Source of the DNA: DASZYF01 sp035545535 | Lineage (GTDB): Bacteria; Actinomycetota; Actinomycetes; Mycobacteriales; CAJCIY01 | Length of the DNA stretch: 16,284 nucleotides | Assembly: GCA_035545535.1 (NCBI GenBank) | Contig: DASZYF010000042.1 | Coordinates: 1 to 16,284, forward strand | Reading direction: 5' to 3' | Shown here: positions 7,090-14,358 of the stretch, piece after piece | Layout of the letters: the number at the start of each line of letters is the position of its first letter | How positions within the stretch are numbered: position 1 is the stretch's first letter | The notes under the pieces: model-generated | What the model was told of the DNA's origin: nothing | Seen by the model: only the letters and a program-made list of their open reading frames with translations | Database searches by the model: none | Translations under genes and position numbers: made by a program

Positions 7090-8022
7090 CTACGCCGTGA
7101 ACCGGATGAGGCAGGCCGTCCCGGCCAGCAGGCAGTAGATCGCGAACGGGGTGAGGGTGCGCGTCTGGAAGTACTTCACGAGGAACTTGACCGACACGTA
7201 CGCGCCGACGAACGACAGCGCCGCGCCCACGAGGAACGGGCCCCAGAGGTGGCCGCCGGGGTTGAGCTTGTCGTCGGTGAGGTCGCCGGCCTTGAAGACG
7301 CCGGCCGCCAGGATGATCGGCGTCGCGAGCAGGAAGGCGAAGCGGGACGCGTCTTCGTGCGACAGGCCGCGCAGGACGCCCGTGCTGATGGTGACGCCGC
7401 TGCGGCTCATGCCCGGCAGCAGGCCGCCGATCTGCGCGGCTCCGACGATCACACCGTCGCGCCACGGCATCGTCGACAGCCGTTCGTCGCTCGCGAGCGC
7501 CGCATCGGCGTCGTGATGGCCGGCGGGCCCGTCGGCGGTCCCGGTGCCCGCAGCCCCGGAAGCCACCGACCGGCGCCGCAGCCGTTCCGCGAGCAGCAGC
7601 ACGAGGCCGTTGACGATGAGGAACGCGCTGGCCGCGCGGGGCGTGCCGGCGTGCACGCGCAGCTGGTGCTCGAGCACCAGGCCGACGAGGCCCACGGGGA
7701 CCGTGCCGGCGATGAGGAGCCATGCGAGCCGCTCGGCGCTGGTCTCGATGCGCCGCTTGCGGATCGAGGTGAGCAGCCCGCCGATGATGCGGACCCAGTC
7801 CTTGCGGAAGAAGATCAGCAGCGCCAGCGCCGTCGCGACGTGCAGCAGCACGACGAACGCGAGGTAGGGGGAGTCCGACGACCGGACCGACAGGTCGGTC
7901 GCCCACGTCCCCCCGATGAGCGCGGGCAGCAGGACCGAGTGCCCGAGGCTGGACACGGGGAACAGCTCGGCGACGCCTTGCAGCGCGCCGATGACGCAGG
8001 CCTCCGCGTACCCGAGTGCCAT
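7090..8022 (-). CDS. uppP: Undecaprenyl-diphosphatase (UppP/BacA family)
   Basis: This 310-residue polytopic membrane protein removes a phosphate from undecaprenyl diphosphate, recycling the lipid carrier for peptidoglycan and other envelope polymers; high expression is linked to bacitracin tolerance. The family signatures are present: the (E/Q)xxxE motif as Gln15-Glu19 within QGVAELFPVSSLGH (15-28), and PGMSRSG (203-209, Arg207). A hydrophilic Ala/Asp/Gly-rich stretch at about 147-190 separates the two halves and is longer than in the compact proteobacterial enzymes. The start is ATG 8022, with no good ribosome site. It lies 18 bp after the qcrB stop on the same strand and so probably shares the qcr transcript and relies on coupling. 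Its presence at the tail of a respiratory operon is unexplained. Confidence 0.93.
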   Translation of the reverse strand: MALGYAEACVIGALQGVAELFPVSSLGHSVLLPALIGGTWATDLSVRSSDSPYLAFVVLLHVATALALLIFFRKDWVRIIGGLLTSIRKRRIETSAERLAWLLIAGTVPVGLVGLVLEHQLRVHAGTPRAASAFLIVNGLVLLLAERLRRRSVASGAAGTGTADGPAGHHDADAALASDERLSTMPWRDGVIVGAAQIGGLLPGMSRSGVTISTGVLRGLSHEDASRFAFLLATPIILAAGVFKAGDLTDDKLNPGGHLWGPFLVGAALSFVGAYVSVKFLVKYFQTRTLTPFAIYCLLAGTACLIRFTA

Positions 8023-8040
8023 GTCAGGCCGGTCGGACCG

Positions 8041-9600
8041 TCAGTGCCCTGATCCGGCCTCGAGCTCGCGCAGGTCGTCGGGCAGCACGGGGATCGGCGT
8101 GTGGTGCTTCGGCTGCGGTGCCGGCGCATGGATCTCGGCGTACTGCCCGTCGGGCGACATCGAGATGAAGCCGGTCTCCACGCCGTGATGCGCCACCGCA
8201 TCGGAGCGGGCCTGCAGGTTGAGGCAGATCCGCTTCGTCACCAGGTAGGTGATGGGTGGTGAGAAGACCACCAGTGCGCGGCCCGCGAACGTCGTCGCGT
8301 TGAGCGAGATGTGGAAGATGCTCGCGAGGACGTCGTTGCCGCCCGAGAGCCACAGCGAGATGTAGAAGGCGATGAACCCGGCGCCCGCGGCCGTGCGGAC
8401 CGGCCGGTCCCGCGGACGGTCGAGCAGGTGGTGGTAGTTCTTGTCGCCCGTCAGCTTCTGCTCGATCCACGGGTAGCCGCCCACCAGCGCCATCAGGATG
8501 CCGGGCAGGATGACCGCGGGCCACACGATCGGCGGGATCGTATGGCCGAACAGCCGGATCTCCCAGCCGGGCATGAGACGGGACGAGCCGTCGAGGAAGC
8601 CCATGTACCAGTCGGGCTGCGAGCCGGCGGAGACGTTGCGCGCCTCGTACGGGCCGAACAGCCAGATCGGGTTGATCTGGAACAGCGAGGCCAGCGCGGC
8701 GCACGCGCCGAAGACGATGAAGAAGAAGCCGCCGGTCTTCGCGGAGAACCCCGGGAAGAGCCGCGAGCCGACGACGTTGGTCTCGGTGCGGCCCGGTCCG
8801 GGGAACTGGGTGTGCTTCTGGTGCACGAGCAGCGCCATGTGCGCACTGATGAGCGCGACGAGGATGCCCGGGATCAGCAGGATGTGCACCGCGTACAGGC
8901 GGGAGATGAACGCATCACCGGGGAAGTCCCCGCCGAACAGGAACCAGGCCAGGTAGGAGCCCATGACGGGTGCGGACTCGGTGATCGAGTACGCGATGCG
9001 CAGACCCGTGCCCGAGAGCAGGTCGTCCGGCAGCGAGTAGCCGGCGAAGCCCTCGAGGATGGCCAGGACGAGAAGCCCGACGCCGATCACCCAGTTCAGC
9101 TCGCGCGGCTTGCGGAACGCGCCGGTGAAGAACACGCGCATCATGTGCACGCAGATCGAGGCGACGAACAGCAGCGCCGCCCAGTGGTGGATCTGGCGCA
9201 TGATCAGGCCGGCGCGCACGTCGAAGCTGATGTTCAGCGTCGAGGCGTAGGCCTCGGTCATGGTCGTGCCGCGCAGCGGCATGTAGCTGCCGTGGTAGAC
9301 GACCTCGGTGCTGCTGGCCTTGAAGAAGAAGGTCAGGTAGGTGCCGGTGAGCAGCAGGATGACGAAGCTGTAGAGCGCGATCTCGCCCAGCATGAACGAC
9401 CAGTGGTCCGGGAAGACCTTGTTGAGCGTGCGGCGCAGCTTCGGCGCCATGCCGAGCCGCTCGTCGAGCCACTTGCCGGTGCCGCCGAGCGCGGCGCCGC
9501 CCATCGTGGTCGAGTCCTTCGCCCGCTTCGGGACCGGGGGGATGCCCGGGTTCCGGCCGAGACGGTTCGGGGCCCCGGGATCCGATGTGGAAGTGGTCAT
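8041..9600 (-). CDS. qcrB: Menaquinol-cytochrome c reductase cytochrome b subunit
   Basis: This 519-residue subunit of the bcc complex carries the two b hemes and the quinol sites. Heme ligands are His138 and His152 in one helix (IHHWAALLFVASICVHMM, 14 apart) and His239 and His254 in a later one (YAVHILLIPGILVALISAHM, 15 apart). The 14/15 spacing is the cytochrome b6-like pattern. GYSLPDDLLSG and PDWYMGFL, the actinobacterial counterpart of the PEWY quinol-site motif, are present. The C-terminal soluble tail of about 65 residues and cytosolic N-terminus of about 60 are usual in this phylum. The start is ATG 9600: the codon overlaps the qcrA stop as ATGA (9597-9600), with GGGAG five bases upstream. 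The frame stays open much further upstream, but that part is antiframe qcrA, not protein. It is the target family of Q203/telacebec-type inhibitors in mycobacteria. Confidence 0.97.
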   Translation of the reverse strand: MTTSTSDPGAPNRLGRNPGIPPVPKRAKDSTTMGGAALGGTGKWLDERLGMAPKLRRTLNKVFPDHWSFMLGEIALYSFVILLLTGTYLTFFFKASSTEVVYHGSYMPLRGTTMTEAYASTLNISFDVRAGLIMRQIHHWAALLFVASICVHMMRVFFTGAFRKPRELNWVIGVGLLVLAILEGFAGYSLPDDLLSGTGLRIAYSITESAPVMGSYLAWFLFGGDFPGDAFISRLYAVHILLIPGILVALISAHMALLVHQKHTQFPGPGRTETNVVGSRLFPGFSAKTGGFFFIVFGACAALASLFQINPIWLFGPYEARNVSAGSQPDWYMGFLDGSSRLMPGWEIRLFGHTIPPIVWPAVILPGILMALVGGYPWIEQKLTGDKNYHHLLDRPRDRPVRTAAGAGFIAFYISLWLSGGNDVLASIFHISLNATTFAGRALVVFSPPITYLVTKRICLNLQARSDAVAHHGVETGFISMSPDGQYAEIHAPAPQPKHHTPIPVLPDDLRELEAGSGH

Positions 9601-10727
9601 GTCCGCTCCCAGTAGCCGGGGCCGACGGGCTGGTCGAAGTCCTTCACGCAGCGGAAGAAGCCCTCCTCGTCGACCATGATCGGCAGCTGCGGCAGGCTGC
9701 GGGCCGCCGGGCCGAACACGGGACGAGCACCTTCGGTGACGAGGAACTGGCTCTGGTGGCACGGGCAGAGCAGCTTGTGCGTCTGCTGCTCGTAGAGGCT
9801 CACCGGGCAGCCGAGGTGGGTGCACAGCTTCGAGTACGCGACGTGGCCCTGGACCACGTACCGGTAGTCGGTGCGGTGGTTGTTCGGGTCGAAGTCGTTC
9901 GGGTCGAGGCGGAGCAGCATCGTGACCGAGTCGGCCTCGACCTGCGGGTCGACGCGGGGCACGCTGTCGATCACGTTGCCCTCGGTGTCCGTCGTCTGCT
10001 CGTAGGTGATCGCGCTCTCGGGGAGCACGGTCACGAAGCCGCCGATGTCGAGCGTGACGCCCTTGGTGGGGTCGAGCAGCTGCAGCGGCTGGAACTTCTG
10101 CGCGTCGAAGAGGCGGTCGCCCGGCTTCCAGTGCGTGTGCTCGAAGGCCTTCTTCGGCTGGGTCGGGGCGAGCGAGCGGAGCAGCACGACCGGCGCGAGC
10201 AGCAGCGGCACCTGGCTGGCGATGAACGTGCGCCGCAGCAGCGGCCGCTTGAGGAACGCGGAGTCGGCGACACCGGCCATGAAGACCTCGCCGGCGACCT
10301 CGTTCTCGCGCTGGTCGTACAGCGGGTGGCGCTCCTGCACCGCCTCCTCGTCGTTCATCAGGGTCTTGACCCAGTAGATGGCCGCGATGCCGATCAGGAA
10401 CAGCGACACCGCCAGCGACAGGCCGAGGATCTGGTTGTACCAACGGTCGTGCAGGTTGGCGACCCAGTAGTAGGCGACGAAGAAGATCGCGGCGGCGCCG
10501 GACAGGGTGAACAGGGTGGCGACCACACGCTCGTCGCGCTTCGCCTTGGCCTCGTCGGGCTCGGGGTCGCGCTCGTCGCCGCCCGAGAGCGGGTTGCCCG
10601 CGTCCGCGTGCGAGCGATGGACCGGACCGACGTGCTCGGCGGTCGGCGCGACGGCGGCGCGCTCCAGGGACGGGACACCGAGGCGCTCGCCGATGGTGCC
10701 GCCCGTGCTGTCGTCGGTGTCGCTCAT
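9597..10727 (-). CDS. qcrA: Rieske iron-sulfur subunit of the bcc complex
   Basis: This 376-residue protein passes electrons from menaquinol to QcrC. The C-terminal Rieske fold has CTHLGC (302-307) and CPCHQS (321-326): Cys302, His304, Cys321 and His324 bind the [2Fe-2S] cluster, and Cys307 with Cys323 would form the stabilising disulfide. The N-terminal half has a hydrophilic cytosolic stretch of about 65 residues and three hydrophobic segments (about 68-90, 98-118 and 165-185). The third follows a twin-arginine LLRRTF, consistent with Tat-dependent insertion of the Rieske domain. This three-helix form is actinobacterial. The start is ATG 10727, overlapping the qcrC stop as ATGA (10724-10727); an upstream in-frame start at 10793 lies inside qcrC and is unlikely. 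The gene is shorter than the mycobacterial one, mostly at the N-terminus. Confidence 0.96.
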   Translation of the reverse strand: MSDTDDSTGGTIGERLGVPSLERAAVAPTAEHVGPVHRSHADAGNPLSGGDERDPEPDEAKAKRDERVVATLFTLSGAAAIFFVAYYWVANLHDRWYNQILGLSLAVSLFLIGIAAIYWVKTLMNDEEAVQERHPLYDQRENEVAGEVFMAGVADSAFLKRPLLRRTFIASQVPLLLAPVVLLRSLAPTQPKKAFEHTHWKPGDRLFDAQKFQPLQLLDPTKGVTLDIGGFVTVLPESAITYEQTTDTEGNVIDSVPRVDPQVEADSVTMLLRLDPNDFDPNNHRTDYRYVVQGHVAYSKLCTHLGCPVSLYEQQTHKLLCPCHQSQFLVTEGARPVFGPAARSLPQLPIMVDEEGFFRCVKDFDQPVGPGYWERT

Positions 10728-11545
10728 GCCTTCGCTCGCTCGCCGATCCAGAGACAGATGATGGCCAGGCCGGCGATGCCGACCAGGAAGCACACGAGAC
10801 CTTCCGGGACCGGGCCGAGGTGGCCGAGGCCGTGGCCGCCCGGGTCCTTCGGGGCGCGCAGGAACTCGATGTACCGCACGATCGAGTTCACGTCGTTCTG
10901 GGACAGCTGCGTCGGCGCGAACTTCGGCATCGACTCGGGGCCGGTGCGCACGGCCTCGGCGACCTGCAGGTCGGTGGCCGGAGTGACGGCGGGCGCGTAC
11001 TTGCCGTTGGACAGCACGTTGCCCTGGCCCGCGAAGTTGTGGCAGTTGGCGCAGTTCGCGCGGAAGAGCTGGCCGCCGACGGCGATGTCACCGCTGGCGC
11101 CGTCGACCGACGGGATCTGCGGGCCCGCACCGAGCGACGCGACGTAGGCGTCCAGCGCGAGGATCTGCTCGGGCGAGTACTGCACCGGCTTCACCGGCGC
11201 CTGCGCCGCGGGGGCCTTGAGCGGCATGCGACCGGTCGTCAGCTGGAAGTCCGCGGCGGCGGCGCCCACGCCGATGAGCGGCGGGGCCTGCGCCTGCGTG
11301 CCGCCCTGGCCGGCGGAGCCGTGGCAGCTCGCGCAGCCCTCGGCGAAGAGCTTCGCGCCCTCGCTGACCTGGTCGGCCGTGAAGTTGTTCGGGTCGGGGT
11401 TCCCGGTCGCTGCCCGCGCGGAGCCGCCCGACGGGAACACCAGGTTCCACAGCGCGCCGAGGGTGACCAGCGCGAGCACGAACGCGGCCGAGGAGACCAG
11501 GCGACTGCGGCGGGGGCGCCGCACCCCGCCAACCGGACGGCGCAT
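10724..11545 (-). CDS. qcrC: Diheme cytochrome c subunit of the bcc complex
   Basis: This 273-residue subunit has two covalent heme c sites: CASCH (Cys71, Cys74, His75) and CANCH (Cys165, Cys168, His169). The likely axial methionines are Met107 in GRMP and Met206 in ESMPKF. It bridges QcrB/QcrA to CtaC, replacing a soluble cytochrome c. The N-terminus is Arg-rich with a hydrophobic helix (about 17-37) acting as signal or anchor, and a C-terminal helix (about 247-266) ends in ERAKA. ATG 11545 is preferred because GAGGG lies eight bases upstream. A GTG at 11560 overlapping the ctaE stop (GTGA) would add five residues but has no ribosome site. The gene sits between ctaE and qcrA in the standard actinobacterial order. 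Confidence 0.96.
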   Translation of the reverse strand: MRRPVGGVRRPRRSRLVSSAAFVLALVTLGALWNLVFPSGGSARAATGNPDPNNFTADQVSEGAKLFAEGCASCHGSAGQGGTQAQAPPLIGVGAAAADFQLTTGRMPLKAPAAQAPVKPVQYSPEQILALDAYVASLGAGPQIPSVDGASGDIAVGGQLFRANCANCHNFAGQGNVLSNGKYAPAVTPATDLQVAEAVRTGPESMPKFAPTQLSQNDVNSIVRYIEFLRAPKDPGGHGLGHLGPVPEGLVCFLVGIAGLAIICLWIGERAKA

Positions 11546-11556
11546 CGAGCGAGCCC

Positions 11557-12189
11557 TCACTTCAGCAGGTAGATGGTCGAGTACAGCGCGATCCACACGA
11601 CGTCGACGAAGTGCCAGTAGTAGCTGACGACGATCGCGCTCGTGGCCTTCTGCGGAGTGAACGGCCCGAACGACGTTCGGGCCAGCACCATGACGAAGGC
11701 GATCAGGCCTCCGAGCACGTGCAAGCCGTGGAAGCCGGTCGTGAGGTAGTACACCGAGCCGTAGGGGTGGCTGTCGATCGCGAACTCGTTCTTGACGAAG
11801 TACTCATAGCTCTGGCCGCCGATGAAGACGGCGCCCATGAGCAGCGAGATCACGAACCAGCGACGGAGCCCCTGCACGTTGCCGCGCTCGGCCGCGAACA
11901 CACCCATCTGGCAGGTGAACGACGAGAGCACGAGGATCGTGGTGAAGATCAGCGAGAAGCCGACCTCCAGGTGGACCGGGTGCTTCGGGTCGTCGACGGG
12001 CGGCCAGTTCGACGGGCCCTCGACCGAGCGGAGCGTGAAGTACATCGCGAACAGAGCCGCGAAGAACATCAGCTCGCTGGAGAGCCAGACGATCGTCCCG
12101 ACGGACACCAACGACGGGCGGTTGTCGTGGTGCATCGCGGGCGCTGGGCCCCGTGCCTCCACGGCGGTCGCTGCAGCCACGTTGAGCAT
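11557..12189 (-). CDS. ctaE: Cytochrome c oxidase subunit III
   Basis: This 210-residue membrane protein supports oxidase stability and proton uptake. It has five predicted helices, the short form lacking the first two helices of the mitochondrial subunit. Family motifs: VGTIVWLSSELMFFAALFAMYF with Glu39 (about 30-51), TTGFHGLHVLGG, and the C-terminal YYWHFVDVVWIALYSTIYL. It is the first gene of the minus-strand ctaE-qcrCAB-uppP group and probably sits next to the operon promoter. The start at ATG 12189 is a choice: only a weak AGG precedes it, and the following 25 residues are Ala-rich and not conserved, so a start at Met19 (MHHDNRPSLVSVG) is possible. An upstream in-frame start at 12228 falls inside a dyad and is unlikely. 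Confidence 0.94.
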   Translation of the reverse strand: MLNVAAATAVEARGPAPAMHHDNRPSLVSVGTIVWLSSELMFFAALFAMYFTLRSVEGPSNWPPVDDPKHPVHLEVGFSLIFTTILVLSSFTCQMGVFAAERGNVQGLRRWFVISLLMGAVFIGGQSYEYFVKNEFAIDSHPYGSVYYLTTGFHGLHVLGGLIAFVMVLARTSFGPFTPQKATSAIVVSYYWHFVDVVWIALYSTIYLLK

Positions 12190-12213
12190 CCTGGCACGCC
12201 CGTAGAAGCGACA

Positions 12214-12235
12214 CCCGCCGGGACGCACCGGCGGG
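12214..12235. promoter_or_regulatory. 8-bp inverted repeat in the ctaE/ctaG divergent spacer
   Basis: CCCGCCGG (12214-12221) and CCGGCGGG (12228-12235) are perfect inverted copies around a 6-base centre. The dyad lies 25 bases before the ctaE start and about 20 bases before the proposed ctaG -10 box. It could be an operator acting on both genes or a stem-loop in the ctaE leader. The arms are pure G+C, so chance occurrence is not excluded. Confidence 0.4.
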
Positions 12236-12255
12236 CGCGCACTCGTTGCGGTGCC

Positions 12256-12268
12256 TACTGTTGACCCC
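12256..12268 (+). promoter_or_regulatory. Candidate -10 element for the leaderless CtaG-type gene
   Basis: TACTGT at 12256-12261 fits TANNNT and lies seven bases before GTG 12269, putting the transcription start on the codon. This decides the start: the in-frame GTG at 12251 would lie upstream of the -10 box and has no ribosome site. Confidence 0.5.
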
Positions 12269-13168
12269 GTGCTTCCGCCTCTGACGGCGGGCCGCCTCGT
12301 GGGCGACTGGACCGTCGACCCGGTCCTGTTCCTGGTGCTCGCCGCCTCGGCCGCGGCCTACCTGGCGGGCGTCCGGACGCTGACCCGACGGGGCGACTCC
12401 TGGTCGGTCGCCCGCACCGCCGGCTGGCTCGGCGGCCTCGGGATCGTGGCGATCGCGACGATGAGCGGGCTCGGCACCTACGACACGACGCTGTTCTCGG
12501 TGCACATGGTCCAGCACCTGCTGCTCAACATGGTCGCCCCGCTGCCCCTGGCCCTCGCCGCCCCGGTGACCTTGGCGCTGCGCACGCTGCCGCCGCGGGG
12601 TCGGGCCGCCCTGCTGGCCGTCCTGCACTCCCGGGTCGCGAAGGTCCTGACCAGCCCGTTCGTCGTGCTGCCGCTGTTCGTCGGCTCGATGTACGCGCTG
12701 TACCTGACCAGCCTCTACGGCGACTCGCTGCGCCACGCCTGGCTGCACGACCTGGTCCACCTGCACTTCCTGGTGACCGGCTTCCTGTTCGCCGCCGTGG
12801 TCATCGGGGTCGACCCGATCCCTGGGCGGCCCTCGCACGTCGGCCGCATCTTCACCCTGCTCGCAGCCATCCCGTTCCACGCGTTCCTCGGCGTGGCGCT
12901 GCTCTCCGGCAGCACCGTGCTCGGGGACGGCTGGTACGAGTCGCATCCCCGCACCTGGGGCGCCTCACCGCTGTCCGACCAGCACACCGGCGCCGGCGTC
13001 ATGTGGGCCGCGGGCGAGCTCATCAACCTGGTCCTGCTGCTCGCGGCGGTCGCGCAGTGGATGAGCGCCGACGAGCGGGAGGCCAAGCGCAAGGACCGCC
13101 AGGCCGACCGCGACGACGACGCCGCGCTCGAGGCCTACAACACCTACCTGGCCGGCCTCAACGGCTGA
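12269..13168 (+). CDS. ctaG: Cytochrome c oxidase assembly protein, Caa3/CtaG type
   Basis: This 299-residue membrane protein, with about seven helices, resembles the Caa3_CtaG family needed for making active cytochrome c oxidase; a role in copper delivery or subunit I maturation is suspected for the family, not proved here. Visible family features are HMVQHLLLNMVAPLPLALAAPVT (helix 3), repeated membrane histidines (HDLVHLHFLVTG, IPFHAFLGV) and SDQHTGAGVMWAAGELINLVLL near the last helix. The C-terminus is a charged cytosolic tail (ADEREAKRKDRQADRDDD) ending LAGLNG. It is divergent from ctaE and convergent with the DUF3501 gene (30 bp between stops). The start is GTG 12269, from the leaderless promoter arrangement; GTG 12251 would add six residues. 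It is unrelated in sequence to the CuB-chaperone CtaG/Cox11 of proteobacteria, which shares the name. Confidence 0.88.
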   Translation: MLPPLTAGRLVGDWTVDPVLFLVLAASAAAYLAGVRTLTRRGDSWSVARTAGWLGGLGIVAIATMSGLGTYDTTLFSVHMVQHLLLNMVAPLPLALAAPVTLALRTLPPRGRAALLAVLHSRVAKVLTSPFVVLPLFVGSMYALYLTSLYGDSLRHAWLHDLVHLHFLVTGFLFAAVVIGVDPIPGRPSHVGRIFTLLAAIPFHAFLGVALLSGSTVLGDGWYESHPRTWGASPLSDQHTGAGVMWAAGELINLVLLLAAVAQWMSADEREAKRKDRQADRDDDAALEAYNTYLAGLNG

Positions 13169-13198
13169 TGCGGCCGCGCCGCTGCTGGAGGGCGAGTC

Positions 13199-13798
13199 CT
13201 AGAGGGCGAGGTCGGCCAGCAGCGCGATGCGGGTGGCGCCGGTGATCGGCGCGGCGTCGGAGTAGGCCGGGTGCTCGACGACCACCTCGGCGGGAACGGC
13301 GGGATCGCGGAACGCGTCGCGCTGCTCGTCCGTCAGCGGGAAGCGCAGCATGTGCACGCTCACCGTCTCGCTGGGCGCGTCCGGGTCCTCGTCGGGTCCC
13401 GGGATCTCGACGGCGGTCACGACCTCGCCCCCGACGCGGAGCGTGATCGCCCGCTGGATGCCGTCGAGGTCGGCGAGCGTGGCGCGGATCGCGCCCGGGT
13501 CGTCGAGCTCGACGAGCAGCGTCGCGACGAGCGAGTGCGACGTCGGCAGCAGGCGGCTGTACGCCTCTATCTCGTGCGCGACGTCGTCCGGGGTCGACAG
13601 CCGCTCGACGTAGACCATCTCCTGCACCTGGATCTGCAGGGTCTCGGCGTTCTCGAACTCGAGGGCGAGCAGGTCGCCCAGCCGCACGCGCCGATCACGG
13701 CGCAGCGGCACGAGGCGCGAGAACACCTCCTGGCGACGCGCGGCGTAGGCCGCGTGGTCGGTGGTGATGGCGCTCGCGCTGAGCACGGCTTGGGGCAT
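13199..13798 (-). CDS. DUF3501 family protein
   Basis: This 199-residue soluble protein has no signal peptide or helix. It matches what I know of DUF3501: an N-terminal ARRQEVFSRLVPLRRDRRVRLGDLLALEF block, then FENAETLQIQVQEMVYVERL, an EIEAYSRLLPTSHSLVATLLVELDD segment, and a less conserved C-terminal half (HMLRFPLTDEQRDAF). The biochemical role of the family is unknown. As I recall, members sit beside rubrerythrin and an iron-sulfur oxidoreductase in many bacteria. Here rubrerythrin and a PerR-type regulator lie just upstream on the same strand, but no iron-sulfur gene is present. The start is ATG 13798 with GGAAGGA eight to fourteen bases upstream. A strong hairpin separates it from rubrerythrin, so it may be made at a lower level or from its own promoter. 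Confidence 0.85.
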   Translation of the reverse strand: MPQAVLSASAITTDHAAYAARRQEVFSRLVPLRRDRRVRLGDLLALEFENAETLQIQVQEMVYVERLSTPDDVAHEIEAYSRLLPTSHSLVATLLVELDDPGAIRATLADLDGIQRAITLRVGGEVVTAVEIPGPDEDPDAPSETVSVHMLRFPLTDEQRDAFRDPAVPAEVVVEHPAYSDAAPITGATRIALLADLAL

Positions 13799-13848
13799 GT
13801 GCCGATCCTTCCCGCTGGCAACAGCTCATGTAGAGGTGCGGCGGAACG

Positions 13849-13887
13849 CACGGAGGGCCGGGCCGTGCGGCGGCCCGGCCCTCCGTG
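13849..13887 (-). terminator. Strong stem-loop downstream of the rubrerythrin gene
   Basis: ACGGAGGGCCGGGCC (13850-13864) pairs perfectly with 13872-13886 around a 7-base loop, and the pair 13849/13887 extends the stem to 16 bp. It begins 16 bp after the rubrerythrin stop on the minus strand. The bases after the stem hold only two T residues, so it is a hairpin terminator of the GC-rich actinobacterial kind or a 3' mRNA stabiliser. Confidence 0.75.
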
Positions 13888-13903
13888 AGGCGTTCGTCTC
13901 AGA

Positions 13904-14332
13904 TCAGGCGTCGGCCTTGAGCGCGTCGAGCGCCTTCGAGAAGCGACCGGCGTGCGTCTTCTCGGCGCGCGCCAGCGTGGAGAACCACTCGGCGATCTCG
14001 TCGAAGCCCTCGTCGCGAGCGGTCTTCGCGAAGCCGGGGTACATGGCGGTGAACTCGTAGGTCTCGCCGGCGACGGCCGACGCGAGGTTCTTCTCGGTGC
14101 TGCCGATGGGCTCGTTGGTGGCCGGGTCGCCGGCCTCCTTGAGGAAGTCGAGGTGGCCGAACGCGTGGCCGGTCTCGCCCTCGGCGGTGTCGCGGAACAG
14201 GCCCGCGGCGTCGGTCTCGCCCTCGATGTCCGCGGTGCGCGCGAAGTAGAGGTAGCGGCGGTTCGCCTGGCTCTCGCCGGCGAAGGCCTCCTTGAGGTTC
14301 TCGTGCGTCTTGCTGCCAGCCAGGCTCGGCAT
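13904..14332 (-). CDS. Rubrerythrin-family diiron protein without rubredoxin domain
   Basis: This 142-residue protein is a four-helix ferritin-like diiron protein, a likely peroxidase that reduces H2O2. The diiron ligand set is complete: Glu20 (FAGESQANRRY), Glu53 and His56 (EGETGH), Glu90 and Glu93 (GETYEF), and Glu124 and His127 (RAEKTH). The C-terminal rubredoxin domain of classical rubrerythrin is missing: no CxxC pair, indeed no cysteine, is present, so electrons must come from a separate donor. No signal peptide is visible, so it is cytoplasmic. ATG 14332 is chosen because MPSLAGSKTHENL is the normal family beginning and AAGGGA lies just upstream; the long extension of the open frame overlaps the regulator gene. 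It starts 26 bp after the regulator stop, so the two form an operon. Confidence 0.93.
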   Translation of the reverse strand: MPSLAGSKTHENLKEAFAGESQANRRYLYFARTADIEGETDAAGLFRDTAEGETGHAFGHLDFLKEAGDPATNEPIGSTEKNLASAVAGETYEFTAMYPGFAKTARDEGFDEIAEWFSTLARAEKTHAGRFSKALDALKADA

Positions 14333-14358
14333 GGGTCTTCCCTTCTCGATCTCGACGT

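Noticed and set aside
9601..10443. Possible 281-residue N-terminal extension of QcrB
   Set aside because: The stretch is qcrA read in another frame and has low-complexity Arg/Ala/Gly composition. The ATGA overlap and GGGAG before ATG 9600 fix the real start.
13170..13182. GCGGC/GCCGC hairpin between the convergent ctaG and DUF3501 stops
   Set aside because: A 5-bp stem with a 3-base loop and no T tract is expected by chance at this base composition.
13188..13210. Direct repeat of GAGGGCGAG (13188-13196 and 13202-13210)
   Set aside because: Nine bases, short spacing, and the second copy is inside the end of the DUF3501 gene. No flanking sign of insertion or attachment site.
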